Notes under the pieces: generated by a model
Told to the model about the DNA's origin: nothing
Seen by the model: only the letters and a program-made list of their open reading frames with translations
Database searches by the model: none
Made by a program: the position numbers and the translations under genes
Shown: one piece after another, positions 1-9,636 of the stretch
How positions within the stretch are numbered: position 1 is the stretch's first letter
How the letters are laid out: every line of letters starts with the position of its first letter
NCBI RefSeq assembly: GCF_009882915.1
Contig: NZ_WTUW01000002.1
Location: 72,693 to 136,692 of the forward strand
Source of the DNA: Sneathiella litorea
GTDB taxonomy: Bacteria; Pseudomonadota; Alphaproteobacteria; Sneathiellales; Sneathiellaceae
Length of the DNA stretch: 64,000 bases
Reading direction: 5' to 3'

Positions 1-1197
1 AAGGAATATAACGTCGTCCGCGCGTTCGAGGCGGGCTGGGGCGGCGTCGTCTGGAAGACGCTGGGAGAGGATCCGCCGGTGGTCAACGTCTCCTCTCGTT
101 ATGGCGCGGTCCAATTGAACGGGCAGCGGATGATGGGCTTCAGCAATATCGAGCTGATTACCGACCGTCCGCTTGATGTGAACCTTGAGGAAATCGCCCG
201 GGTCAAGAAAAACTGGCCCGACCGTGCGGTTGTTGTTTCCCTGATGGTGCCTTGCGAGGAAGAACCCTGGAAGCGCATCCTGCGAAAGGTAGAGGATACC
301 GGCGCGGATGGGGTGGAGCTTAATTTTGGTTGTCCCCACGGCATGTCGGAACGGGGCATGGGCTCGGCGGTTGGGCAGGTGCCGGAATATGTGGAGATGG
401 TGACAAGATGGTGCAAGGAGCATTCCGATATGCCCGTCATCGTCAAGCTCACACCGAATATCACCGATATTCGCACGGCGGCCCGCGCGGCGGTGAAGGG
501 CGGGGCGGATGCCGTTTCCCTTATTAACACGATAAACTCCATCGTCACCGTCGACCTTGACCAGATGGCGCCCACACCTGTCGTTGACGGCAAAGGCGCC
601 CATGCCGGTTATTGCGGTCCGGCGGTCAAGCCCATTGCACTCAATATGGTTGCGGAGATTGCCCGTGATCCGGAGTGCCAGAATATTCCTGTCTCCGGCA
701 TCGGCGGTATTGCCAACTGGCGCGACGGGGCGGAGTTTATGGCGCTTGGCTGCGGCTCGGTGCAGGTTTGCACCGCCGCCATGCATTATGGGTTCCGCAT
801 TGTCGATGACATGATTACCGGGCTTTCCAACTGGATGGATGAAAAAGGCTACCGGACGATTGATGACTTCCGGTCCATGGCGGTACCCAATGTCGCCAAT
901 TGGAACGAACTCAACATGAACTATGACATCAAGGCGCGCATTAATCAGGACTCCTGCATCAAATGCGGTATTTGCCATATCGCCTGCGAGGATACCTCCC
1001 ATCAGGCCATTACCGCGGGCCGCGTAAATGGGGCCCGACACTATGAAGTTGTGGACAAGGAGTGTGTGGGCTGTAATCTTTGCATGTTGGCCTGCCCGGT
1101 TGATGACTGCATCACCATGGAGCGGGTGGACAAAGGCAAGCCTTACATGAATTGGAACGAGGATCCGCGCAATCCGTTTTCAACCGCCGCAGAATAG
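1..1197 (+). CDS. preA: PreA, dihydropyrimidine dehydrogenase (NAD+) FMN/Fe-S subunit, 5' truncated by window edge
   Basis: This subunit reduces uracil and thymine to the 5,6-dihydro forms together with the flavoprotein PreT, the first step of reductive pyrimidine catabolism in the cytoplasm. The reading frame is open from base 1 (KEYNVVRAFEAGWGGVVWKT), so the true start lies upstream and the GTG at 79 is internal. A DHOD-like TIM barrel is followed by a C-terminal ferredoxin domain with two 4Fe-4S clusters (CIKCGICHIAC and CVGCNLCMLACP). The active-site segment NFGCPHGMSERGMG is intact. The next gene begins 15 bases downstream on the same strand and belongs to the same pathway. PreT is not in view; it presumably lies upstream. 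The family assignment is firm from the Fe-S arrangement and the context. Confidence 0.93.
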   Translation, partial: KEYNVVRAFEAGWGGVVWKTLGEDPPVVNVSSRYGAVQLNGQRMMGFSNIELITDRPLDVNLEEIARVKKNWPDRAVVVSLMVPCEEEPWKRILRKVEDTGADGVELNFGCPHGMSERGMGSAVGQVPEYVEMVTRWCKEHSDMPVIVKLTPNITDIRTAARAAVKGGADAVSLINTINSIVTVDLDQMAPTPVVDGKGAHAGYCGPAVKPIALNMVAEIARDPECQNIPVSGIGGIANWRDGAEFMALGCGSVQVCTAAMHYGFRIVDDMITGLSNWMDEKGYRTIDDFRSMAVPNVANWNELNMNYDIKARINQDSCIKCGICHIACEDTSHQAITAGRVNGARHYEVVDKECVGCNLCMLACPVDDCITMERVDKGKPYMNWNEDPRNPFSTAAE

Positions 1198-1212
1198 AGA
1201 CGAAAGAAACCC

Positions 1213-2448
1213 ATGCAGAATATGAATGTAAAAGGCGATCGCCTCTGGGAAAGCCTGATGGAGATGGCCAAGATCGGTGCGACGGAGAAGGGGGGTTGTT
1301 GTCGCCTCGCGCTCACCGATCTCGACAAGGAAGGGCGGGATCTTTTCTCATCATGGTGCAATGATGCTGGCTGCACCATCAAGGTAGACAAGATGGGCAA
1401 TATCTTCGCCCGCCGCGCCGGTACCCGTGACGACCTGCCGCCGGTAATGACGGGATCGCATCTCGATACCCAGCCGACGGGCGGGAAATATGACGGGGTG
1501 TTTGGCGTGCTGGCCGGGTTGGAAGTCCTGCGCACCCTTAATGATTTCGATGTGAAGACAGAGCATCCGATAGAGGTTGCCGTCTGGACGAATGAGGAAG
1601 GCTCTCGCTTTGCGCCAGCCATGGTTGCCTCCGGGGTGTTTGCCGGGGTATTCGACCTTGAATACGGCCTTTCCCGCGCCGATCTCGACGGCAAGACGAT
1701 GGGGGAGGAACTGAAGCGTATCGGCTATGCCGGGACAGAGGAGGTCGGCGGTCGCGAGATCAAGGCCTTTTTTGAGGCGCATATCGAGCAGGGCCCGATC
1801 CTTGAGCATGAAGAGAAGACCATCGGCGTGGTCATGGGCGCACAGGGTCAACGCTGGTATGAAATTACCATTACCGGGCAGGAGGCCCATGCCGGCCCGA
1901 CCCCGATGGCCCGGCGTAAAGATGCGCTTGTCGCCGCGTCGAAGATCGTTTGCGAAGTCAATCGTATTGGCCTTGATAACCAGCCTTTCGCCTGCGCGAC
2001 GGTGGGGCTGATCCAGTCGAGCCCGAATTCACGCAATACCATTCCGGGCGAGGTGTTCTTTACTGTCGATTTCCGCCATCCGAAGGACGAGATTCTCAGC
2101 AAGATGGATGCTGAACTCCGCGCCTTCGCCGAGAAAACCGCCAAGGACGGTGGCTATGAGATGAAGTTTGAGGAAATCTGGTATTCCCCGCCCGTTGAGT
2201 TCGATAAAGATTGCGTGAATGCGGTCCGCAAGGGCTCGGAGATTGCGGGGTATAGCCATATGGATATCATTTCCGGCGCCGGGCATGACGCCTGTTATGT
2301 TTCCCGCGTCGCCCCGACGGGTATGATCTTCGTTCCGTGCGAAAACGGGATCAGCCATAACGAGGAAGAGGAAGCGACCCCTGAAGATCTTGCTGCCGGA
2401 TGTAATGTTCTGCTGCATGCCATAGTGGAGCGGGCCAATATTGTCTGA
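1213..2448 (+). CDS. Zn-dependent M20-family N-carbamoyl-amino-acid / beta-ureidopropionate amidohydrolase
   Basis: A 411-residue amidohydrolase of the allantoate amidohydrolase / L-carbamoylase / M20-type beta-ureidopropionase group. Metal-site motifs are in order: GSHLDTQPTGGKYDGVFG (about residues 81-98), TNEEGSRF (about 127-134), HIEQGPILE and the dimerisation-domain motif GQEAHAGPTPM. In this neighbourhood the likely substrate is N-carbamoyl-beta-alanine (or its 2-methyl form), hydrolysed to the beta-amino acid, CO2 and ammonia. The ATG at 1213 follows a weak GAAAGAAA ribosome site. The stop overlaps the next gene by 8 bases, so it is probably translated together with the transporter. 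A nitrilase-type enzyme for the same step lies at 8744, so this one could instead act on another ureido acid. Family is certain; substrate is inferred. Confidence 0.85.
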   Translation: MQNMNVKGDRLWESLMEMAKIGATEKGGCCRLALTDLDKEGRDLFSSWCNDAGCTIKVDKMGNIFARRAGTRDDLPPVMTGSHLDTQPTGGKYDGVFGVLAGLEVLRTLNDFDVKTEHPIEVAVWTNEEGSRFAPAMVASGVFAGVFDLEYGLSRADLDGKTMGEELKRIGYAGTEEVGGREIKAFFEAHIEQGPILEHEEKTIGVVMGAQGQRWYEITITGQEAHAGPTPMARRKDALVAASKIVCEVNRIGLDNQPFACATVGLIQSSPNSRNTIPGEVFFTVDFRHPKDEILSKMDAELRAFAEKTAKDGGYEMKFEEIWYSPPVEFDKDCVNAVRKGSEIAGYSHMDIISGAGHDACYVSRVAPTGMIFVPCENGISHNEEEEATPEDLAAGCNVLLHAIVERANIV

Positions 2449-3235
2449 TGTTGAATTAAAACCAGTAATCGAGATTGAAAAACTCAATCTCGTCTTTCAA
2501 ACGGCGGACACGCCAGTACATGCGCTTTCAGATATCGATTTGACCGTGAATGCGGGGGACTTTGTTTCCTTCATCGGCCCGTCCGGCTGCGGCAAGACGA
2601 CCCTGATGAGGGTGATTGCCGATCTGGAGAAACCCACGGGCGGGCATATTTCCGTGAATGGCATGACGCCGGAGGAGGCACGGCAAAAGCGGGCCTACGG
2701 CTATGTGTTTCAGGCCCCGGCGCTCTATCCCTGGCGGACGGTCGAGAAAAACATCATGCTGCCGCTGGAGATTATGGGGCTCAGCCGGGAGGAACAGAAG
2801 GCGCGGGCCGCACGCAACCTCGCAATGGTCAATCTTGAAGGGTTCGAGAAAAAATTCCCTTGGCAGCTCTCGGGCGGGATGCAGCAACGGGTCTCTATCG
2901 CCCGTGCCCTGTCGGTGGAACCGGATCTGCTGCTGATGGACGAGCCCTTCGGCGCGCTTGACGAGATTACCCGCGATCACCTGAATGAACAGCTCTTGAA
3001 ACTTTGGGATACAACGAAGAAGACAGTCATTTTCGTGACCCATTCGATCCCGGAGGCGGTCTTTCTCTCCTCCAAAATTGTGGTGATGAGCCCGAGGCCG
3101 GGCAAGGTCATTGACATCATTGAGAGTAACCTGCCGCGGGATCGTACATTGGACATTCGCGAGACACCGGAGTTTCTTGAAATTTCCCACCGCGTGCGCG
3201 AGGGGCTGCGCTCGGGGCATAGCTACGATGACTGA
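2441..3235 (+). CDS. ABC importer ATPase, NitT/TauT (NMT1/THI5-type) family, pyrimidine-linked
   Basis: A 264-residue ATP-binding protein energising the importer formed with the two following permeases and the binding protein at 5333. Walker A (GPSGCGKTTLMR, about residues 44-55), Q-loop, signature LSGGMQQRVSIARAL and Walker B (LLLMDEPFGALD) are all present, followed by the H-loop (VTHSIPEA). The start is a TTG that overlaps the stop of the amidohydrolase (TTGTCTGA), which points to translational coupling. Its own stop overlaps the next ATG in the same way. The ATPase family is shared by sulfonate, nitrate and hydroxymethylpyrimidine importers; the pyrimidine or ureido-compound substrate is inferred only from gene context. 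Confidence 0.88.
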   Translation: MSDVELKPVIEIEKLNLVFQTADTPVHALSDIDLTVNAGDFVSFIGPSGCGKTTLMRVIADLEKPTGGHISVNGMTPEEARQKRAYGYVFQAPALYPWRTVEKNIMLPLEIMGLSREEQKARAARNLAMVNLEGFEKKFPWQLSGGMQQRVSIARALSVEPDLLLMDEPFGALDEITRDHLNEQLLKLWDTTKKTVIFVTHSIPEAVFLSSKIVVMSPRPGKVIDIIESNLPRDRTLDIRETPEFLEISHRVREGLRSGHSYDD

Positions 3236-4145
3236 GCACGCGGAAACCAGCAAGTTGGGGTTATGGCGCCGCCTGTATGACGGGAAGAGCTTTCCCGTTT
3301 TTGTCGTTGTTCTTAGTTTGTTGATCCTTTGGTATGCGGGTGCGGTCTATATGAATTCCGATCGCCTGATCGATCAGTATGAGCGGGGCAAGGTCGAATG
3401 GAGCTGGCAGCAGCTGATCGAGGATGCCTGGTCGATGGAACGCCCCATTCTTCCCGCGCCTCAACAGATTGTTGTCGAGCTTCGTAAGACGGTACTCGAG
3501 AAGAAAATCACCTCCAAGCGGAGTCTCGTCTATCATTCCTACGTGACGATTTCCTCAACACTGGTCGGCTTCGCATTAGGCGCACTGCTTGGCATCCTGC
3601 TCGCTGTCGGGATCGTCCATCTGGAGACGCTGGACAGGAGCCTGATGCCCTGGATCATCGCCTCGCAGACCGTGCCCATCCTCGCCATTGCCCCGATGAT
3701 TATCGTTGTCCTTGGACATATCGGGCTGACCGGGCTGGTGCCGAAGGCGATTATTTCCATGTATCTCTGCTTCTTCCCGATTACCATCGGTATGGTGAAG
3801 GGGTTGCGCTCGCCCGATGTGTTGCAGCTTGACCTGATGAAGACCTATAGCGCGAGCGCCGCGCAGGTGTTCTGGAAGCTCCGCATGCCAGCCTCGATCC
3901 CGTTCCTGTTCGCGAGCCTGAAAGTCGCCATTGCCATCAGTCTTGTTGGGGCCATTGTTGCTGAATTGCCAACCGGCGCAGTGGAAGGGCTGGGCGCGCG
4001 ACTTCTCGCTGGCTCCTACTATGGCCAGACGATCCAGATCTGGTCAGCACTGGTCGCCGCGTCGGTTCTCGGCATGTTGCTTGTCTGGGCGGTTACGATT
4101 ACCGAGAAGCTGGTCCTTGGCCGGACGGGGAGGGAGGCGGTATGA
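3228..4145 (+). CDS. ABC importer permease 1 (BPD-type inner-membrane subunit)
   Basis: A membrane protein of about 305 residues with a BPD_transp_1 domain. It has a cytoplasmic N-terminus, one early membrane segment (FPVFVVVLSLLILWYAGAVY), a soluble stretch rich in charged residues, then five or so further hydrophobic segments. The EAA-type coupling loop reads approximately YSASAAQVFWKLRMPASIPFL. I chose the ATG at 3228 because it overlaps the ATPase stop (ATGACTGA); the open frame extends upstream only inside the ATPase gene. It overlaps the next permease by 4 bases (ATGA). It would form a heterodimer with that permease. Confidence 0.85.
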   Translation: MTEHAETSKLGLWRRLYDGKSFPVFVVVLSLLILWYAGAVYMNSDRLIDQYERGKVEWSWQQLIEDAWSMERPILPAPQQIVVELRKTVLEKKITSKRSLVYHSYVTISSTLVGFALGALLGILLAVGIVHLETLDRSLMPWIIASQTVPILAIAPMIIVVLGHIGLTGLVPKAIISMYLCFFPITIGMVKGLRSPDVLQLDLMKTYSASAAQVFWKLRMPASIPFLFASLKVAIAISLVGAIVAELPTGAVEGLGARLLAGSYYGQTIQIWSALVAASVLGMLLVWAVTITEKLVLGRTGREAV

Positions 4146-5269
4146 AGAAAAGCGCTGATCTCGTCCTGATCCTCTTTGTTCTGCTTTCCGGGATTTCTGT
4201 CTTTCTGCCGGTGGGGGTGGACGTGGACATGTCGGTTCAATGGTGGGACAAACCAGCACCTTTCGCGCTTCTGCTTCTCTCTATTGCCGCGGCACTCTAC
4301 CAGATGAAAAGCCGGGAGGAGACGACTTACGCGGCGCTTCTGCTTACCATCGGATGCATCACCGGGGCCTTCGCGCCGTTGATCCTGACTCACACGGTAG
4401 ACACCAGCGGATTTACCGCGATTGGCCATTGGCTCTTTCTTGCGGCACTTGGCCTGTTGGTATGGCGGTCTCTCGCGCTTCTCTCAAAAGTAGCCAATGG
4501 CAATTATTTTCTCGCTTTCGCAGTGCCCGCGCTCTTTGGTATCTGGCTGCTCTATCTCTGGCAGGTGCTCACGATCGGCTTTGGCGTCCCCTCTGTTCTC
4601 CTGCCATCGCCAGAGCAAATCGGCGCGGCAATTGAGAATAATTCATCTACATTATTTGCAGATTTTTACCAGACGGTGGTCAAATCGGTTCTCTCCGGAT
4701 TCGCCTTTGGCTGTGGCGCGGGCTTTCTTGTTGCCATTCTGGTCGATCGTGTTCCGTTTATGCAGCGCGGGTTACTGCCGCTTGGATCGATGGTGAGTGC
4801 CATCCCCATTGTGGGCATTGCGCCCATCATGGTCATGTGGTTCGGTTTCGATTGGCAATCAAAAGCAGCCGTTATTGTCGTGATGACCTTTTTCCCGATG
4901 CTGATTAATACGCTCGCGGGATTGCAGGCCACCAGCCATATTGAGAAGGACCTTATGCGGTCCTATGCCGCGAGCTATTGGCAGACGCTTTTATTCCTGC
5001 GCCTGCCGAACGCCATGCCCTTTATTTTCAACGCGTTGAAAATCAATTCGACCCTTGCGATGATTGGTGCGATTGTCGCGGAGTTTTTCGGCACACCGAT
5101 CGTCGGTATGGGCTTTCGCATCTCGACGGAGGTTGGTCGGATGAATGTCGATATCGTCTGGGCCACAATCGCCGTCGCCGCCGTTGTCGGATCGCTGTTT
5201 TATGGAATTCTCGCCCTTCTGGAACGCCGGATCACCTTCTGGCATGCCTCCTACAGACGGGTAAAGTGA
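4142..5269 (+). CDS. ABC importer permease 2 with extra N-terminal membrane region
   Basis: A 375-residue permease, clearly longer than the usual 250-270 residues of this family. Residues 1 to about 125 add roughly four hydrophobic segments (for example LVLILFVLLSGISVFLPV and ALLLLSIAAALYQM) before the BPD_transp_1 core. The core has a periplasmic motif VPSVLLPSPEQIGAAI and a coupling loop YAASYWQTLLFLRLPNAMPF. It starts by ATGA overlap with permease 1. The extension has no counterpart in permease 1, so the pair is asymmetric. Transport partner and family are clear; the role of the extension is unknown. Confidence 0.85.
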   Translation: MKKSADLVLILFVLLSGISVFLPVGVDVDMSVQWWDKPAPFALLLLSIAAALYQMKSREETTYAALLLTIGCITGAFAPLILTHTVDTSGFTAIGHWLFLAALGLLVWRSLALLSKVANGNYFLAFAVPALFGIWLLYLWQVLTIGFGVPSVLLPSPEQIGAAIENNSSTLFADFYQTVVKSVLSGFAFGCGAGFLVAILVDRVPFMQRGLLPLGSMVSAIPIVGIAPIMVMWFGFDWQSKAAVIVVMTFFPMLINTLAGLQATSHIEKDLMRSYAASYWQTLLFLRLPNAMPFIFNALKINSTLAMIGAIVAEFFGTPIVGMGFRISTEVGRMNVDIVWATIAVAAVVGSLFYGILALLERRITFWHASYRRVK

Positions 5270-5332
5270 GTTGAGTCCCCATTACCATGTAAGTTTGAAC
5301 GATTTACTTCATTAAGGGAGAGGAAAGACAAG

Positions 5333-6325
5333 ATGAAAAAACTAACCTTACTATTAGCCGCCTCGGCGATGAGCCTGACGGCCATTACTGCGTCGGCCGC
5401 GGACAAGCTCACCTTGCAGCTTAAATGGGTCACCCAGGCCCAATTTGCCGGATATTATGTGGCAAAGGACAAGGGCTTCTATGATGAAGTCGATCTCGAT
5501 GTGACCATTAAGCCGGGCGGTCCGGATGTGGCGCCCGCGCAGGTTATCGCCGGTGGCGGCGCTGATGTGGTCGTTGACTGGATGCCTGCGGCGCTTGCGA
5601 CCCGCGAAAAAGGTGTTCCGCTTGTCAATATTTCACAGGTTTTTGCCAAGTCCGGCATGATGCTGACCTGCCGCAAGGACATGGGTGTTGAAACACCAGC
5701 GGATTTCAAGGGCAAGACCCTTGGTGTCTGGTTTTTTGGCAATGAGTATCCGTTCCTGTCCTGGATGGATAAGCTGAAATACAAGACCGAAGGCGCCGAT
5801 GCCGATATCACAGTCCTGAAACAGGGTTTTAACGTTGATCCGTTACTCCAGAAACAGGCGGCCTGTGTTTCCACCATGACCTATAATGAATATTGGCAGG
5901 TGATCGATGGCGGTCTTACTCCGGCCGAGCTTTCGGTTTTTCCCTATGAAGAGGAAGGCGTCGCCACATTGGAAGACGGTCTCTATGTAATGGAGAAAAG
6001 CCTTGCAGATGACGCGATGAAGGACAAGCTCGCCCGCTTCGTCAAGGCTTCCTTGAAAGGCTGGCAGTATGCGGTCGATAATCCCGATGAAGCCGCTGAA
6101 ATTGTGCTTGATAATGACGCCACGGGTGCACAAACTGAAAAGCACCAAAAGCGCATGATGTCGGAAATTGCCAAGCTGGTTGGCAGCAGCGATCTTGGTA
6201 AGCTGGACGAGGATTCCTATAATCGGACAGTGGATATCCTGCTGGCAGGCGATTCCAAACTGGTTATATCCAAGAAGCCGGAAGGCGCTTTCACCCAGGA
6301 AATCTGGGAAATGTCACAAAAGTAA
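5333..6325 (+). CDS. NMT1/THI5-like periplasmic substrate-binding protein of the ABC importer
   Basis: A 330-residue secreted protein with a clear signal peptide (MKKLTLLLAASAMSLTAITA, predicted cleavage after ASA before ADKLTL). The mature N-terminus LQLKWVTQAQFAGYYVAKDK is the classic opening of the THI5/NMT1 family, which binds pyrimidine or pyrimidine-like heterocycles in several characterised members. It lies 63 bases after permease 2 behind a strong GGGAGAGGAAAG ribosome site, as expected for a highly expressed binding protein, and is followed by an intrinsic terminator at 6345. Placement with preA supports a pyrimidine, dihydropyrimidine or carbamoyl-amino-acid ligand, but the ligand cannot be read from sequence. 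Confidence 0.87.
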   Translation: MKKLTLLLAASAMSLTAITASAADKLTLQLKWVTQAQFAGYYVAKDKGFYDEVDLDVTIKPGGPDVAPAQVIAGGGADVVVDWMPAALATREKGVPLVNISQVFAKSGMMLTCRKDMGVETPADFKGKTLGVWFFGNEYPFLSWMDKLKYKTEGADADITVLKQGFNVDPLLQKQAACVSTMTYNEYWQVIDGGLTPAELSVFPYEEEGVATLEDGLYVMEKSLADDAMKDKLARFVKASLKGWQYAVDNPDEAAEIVLDNDATGAQTEKHQKRMMSEIAKLVGSSDLGKLDEDSYNRTVDILLAGDSKLVISKKPEGAFTQEIWEMSQK

Positions 6326-6344
6326 GCCGTGCCATATAGCGAAG

Positions 6345-6374
6345 AAAAGGGAAGGGATGCCTTCCTTTTTTTTT
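6345..6374 (+). terminator. Rho-independent terminator after the importer operon
   Basis: A hairpin with arms GGAAGG and CCTTCC and a GATG loop, extended by A-T pairs into a run of nine Ts. It sits 20 bases after the binding-protein stop and before the AllA-like gene, so that gene is either read through at a reduced level or has its own promoter. Confidence 0.8.
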
Positions 6375-6418
6375 ATGCTTGTGTCTTAATTGGCCAAAAT
6401 TATCTGGGAAATGTTACC

Positions 6419-7087
6419 ATGCTCACCTCTGATACCGCGCAATCGCCGGATTTCCTGAATCCGGACATCCCCGCCGAACTCCCGCTGCTCGATATGCCGA
6501 TCGTTGTCGCGTCGGACGAAACGCTGGACGGCTACGGCTGTCTTGTTGAGGATTACGAGAATTTTCCGATTGAGATTGTCACCTGGCCAACCTCGGGCTC
6601 CCGTAAAGTAGATGAGGGGACCGGTAATCAGGGCGGAACGGCAGAAGGAATTTTTGAATTCTGGTGGGAAGGGGATGTGCTCTGGGGTCGCAACAACGCG
6701 GTGAAGGATACCTATATTCTCGGCTGGTCCCGCAACCCCGAGGAGGCGGACACGAAAGTCGCCACGCGTGAGAAGGATCAGGTGCTGCTCTGGCACGCGA
6801 ATTACCATCCCGATGGCGGACAACTATTTTATTCACTGGATGGCACGCCCTTCATGGTACCGCTCGCGCTGCCGGGCGATGATGTGCAGCCGGAAGACTT
6901 TGTCGCCTTTTACTGCGATGGCTCGAAGGGCCTCTATATCCATCCTAATATCTGGCATGAAGGTGTCTTTCCCATCGGCGAGAAGGGACGGTTTTATGAC
7001 CGGCAAGGCAAAGTTCATGCCCGTGTCTCGGTCAATTTTGCCGAGGAATTCGGCATGTTGCTGAAAGTTCCGCTGCAAATTCCATAA
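6419..7087 (+). CDS. AllA-like (ureidoglycolate lyase fold) protein of the pyrimidine locus
   Basis: A 222-residue cupin-type protein related to ureidoglycolate lyase AllA. The family's C-terminal core is recognisable: DGTPFMVPLAL, then GLYIHPNIWHEGVFP, corresponding to the AllA stretch ending in the YHxxVWHHP-type motif, and an N-terminal LDGYGCLVED that matches the AYGDVI region. Between these lies an insertion rich in Trp and Gly (FEFWWEGDVLWGRNNAVKD), which makes it about 60 residues longer than E. coli AllA (160). I chose ATG 6419 because the open frame upstream runs through the terminator hairpin. Nothing else for allantoin breakdown is visible, so a role on a ureido intermediate of pyrimidine breakdown is an inference. 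Fold is likely; reaction is unknown. Confidence 0.65.
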   Translation: MLTSDTAQSPDFLNPDIPAELPLLDMPIVVASDETLDGYGCLVEDYENFPIEIVTWPTSGSRKVDEGTGNQGGTAEGIFEFWWEGDVLWGRNNAVKDTYILGWSRNPEEADTKVATREKDQVLLWHANYHPDGGQLFYSLDGTPFMVPLALPGDDVQPEDFVAFYCDGSKGLYIHPNIWHEGVFPIGEKGRFYDRQGKVHARVSVNFAEEFGMLLKVPLQIP

Positions 7088-7092
7088 AAAAA

Positions 7093-7120
7093 GACCCTGA
7101 CCAGCTGGTGCAGGGCCTTT
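7093..7120. terminator. Probable bidirectional terminator between convergent AllA-like and hydA genes
   Basis: Interrupted inverted repeat CCCTG-A-CCAG / CTGG-TG-CAGGG at 7095-7115. A run of As lies on the 5' side and TTTT on the 3' side, so either strand could form a hairpin followed by Us. It lies in the 55-base gap between two convergent stops. Confidence 0.6.
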
Positions 7121-7142
7121 TCCAGGAGAATTTCCGTTAAAA

Positions 7143-8715
<1,573 letters not shown>

Positions 8716-8743
8716 GCCAATCGATGCAAAAAGGAGAGGGTCA

Positions 8744-9616
8744 ATGACAACGGTACGAGCCGGACTTATCCAGATGGGTCTCAAGGGCAATACGGACATG
8801 AGCCCGGAGGAAATCCGGGCCAAGATGATCGAGGCGCATCTCCCGTTAATCGATGAGGCTGGGGCGAAGGGCGTGCAGGTTCTCTCCTTTCAGGAGGTTT
8901 TCACGCAGCCCTATTTCTGCCCATCCCAGGACAGCAAGTGGTACGCCGCGACGGAGAGCATTCCCGACGGTCCGACCGTCAAGCTGATGCAGGAATATGC
9001 CAGAAAATACAACATGGTCATCGTCGTGCCTATCTATGAACAGGAAAAGACCGGCATCTATTACAACACTGCCGCCGTTATCGATGCGGATGGGAAATAT
9101 CTCGGGAAATACCGGAAAACCCACATCCCGCAGGTCGCCGGCTTCTGGGAGAAATTCTTCTTCCGCCCCGGCAATTCCGGCTGGCCGGTGTTCCAGACCG
9201 CCTATTGCAAACTTGGCGTCTATATCTGCTATGACCGGCATTTCCCGGAAGGCTGGCGTGCCCTTGCGCTCAACGGTGCGGAATATATCGTCAACCCGTC
9301 AGCGACCGTGAAAGGTGTCAGCCAGTATCTGTGGGAGCTGGAACAGCCGGCGTCCGCCGTCGCGAACGGCGTCTATATCGGGGCAACGAACCGGGTCGGG
9401 ACGGAAGCGCCCTGGAATATCGGCGAGTTTTACGGATCGTCCTATGTCGTCAATCCGCGCGGGGAGATTATTGCGCAAGCGTCCGAGGACAAGGACGAGC
9501 TGGTCGTCGCCGATATGGACATGGACATGATCAAGGAGATCCGCGACAACTGGCAGTTCTTCCGGGACCGCCGGCCGGAAATGTACGGCGATCTCGCTGA
9601 TATCGGGACGAGTTAG
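8744..9616 (+). CDS. Nitrilase-superfamily beta-ureidopropionase (N-carbamoyl-beta-alanine amidohydrolase)
   Basis: A 290-residue carbon-nitrogen hydrolase performing the third step of reductive pyrimidine breakdown, N-carbamoyl-beta-alanine to beta-alanine, CO2 and NH3. The catalytic triad is visible as E51 (LSFQEVFTQPYF), K125 (YRKTHIPQ) and C162 (VYICYDRHFPEGWR). The stretch GFWEKFFFRPGNSG is typical of the ureidopropionase/carbamoylputrescine branch. Start ATG 8744 follows AAGGAGAGGG. Carbamoylputrescine amidase is the main alternative, but divergence from hydA favours pyrimidines. The M20 enzyme at 1213 is a possible isofunctional partner. Confidence 0.87.
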   Translation: MTTVRAGLIQMGLKGNTDMSPEEIRAKMIEAHLPLIDEAGAKGVQVLSFQEVFTQPYFCPSQDSKWYAATESIPDGPTVKLMQEYARKYNMVIVVPIYEQEKTGIYYNTAAVIDADGKYLGKYRKTHIPQVAGFWEKFFFRPGNSGWPVFQTAYCKLGVYICYDRHFPEGWRALALNGAEYIVNPSATVKGVSQYLWELEQPASAVANGVYIGATNRVGTEAPWNIGEFYGSSYVVNPRGEIIAQASEDKDELVVADMDMDMIKEIRDNWQFFRDRRPEMYGDLADIGTS

Positions 9617-9636
9617 GGCCGAGCTAGGGCCGACGC

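Noticed and set aside
6329-6418. Longer start for the AllA-like protein (ATG 6329)
   Set aside because: The added residues are encoded across the intrinsic terminator hairpin and resemble no AllA N-terminus.
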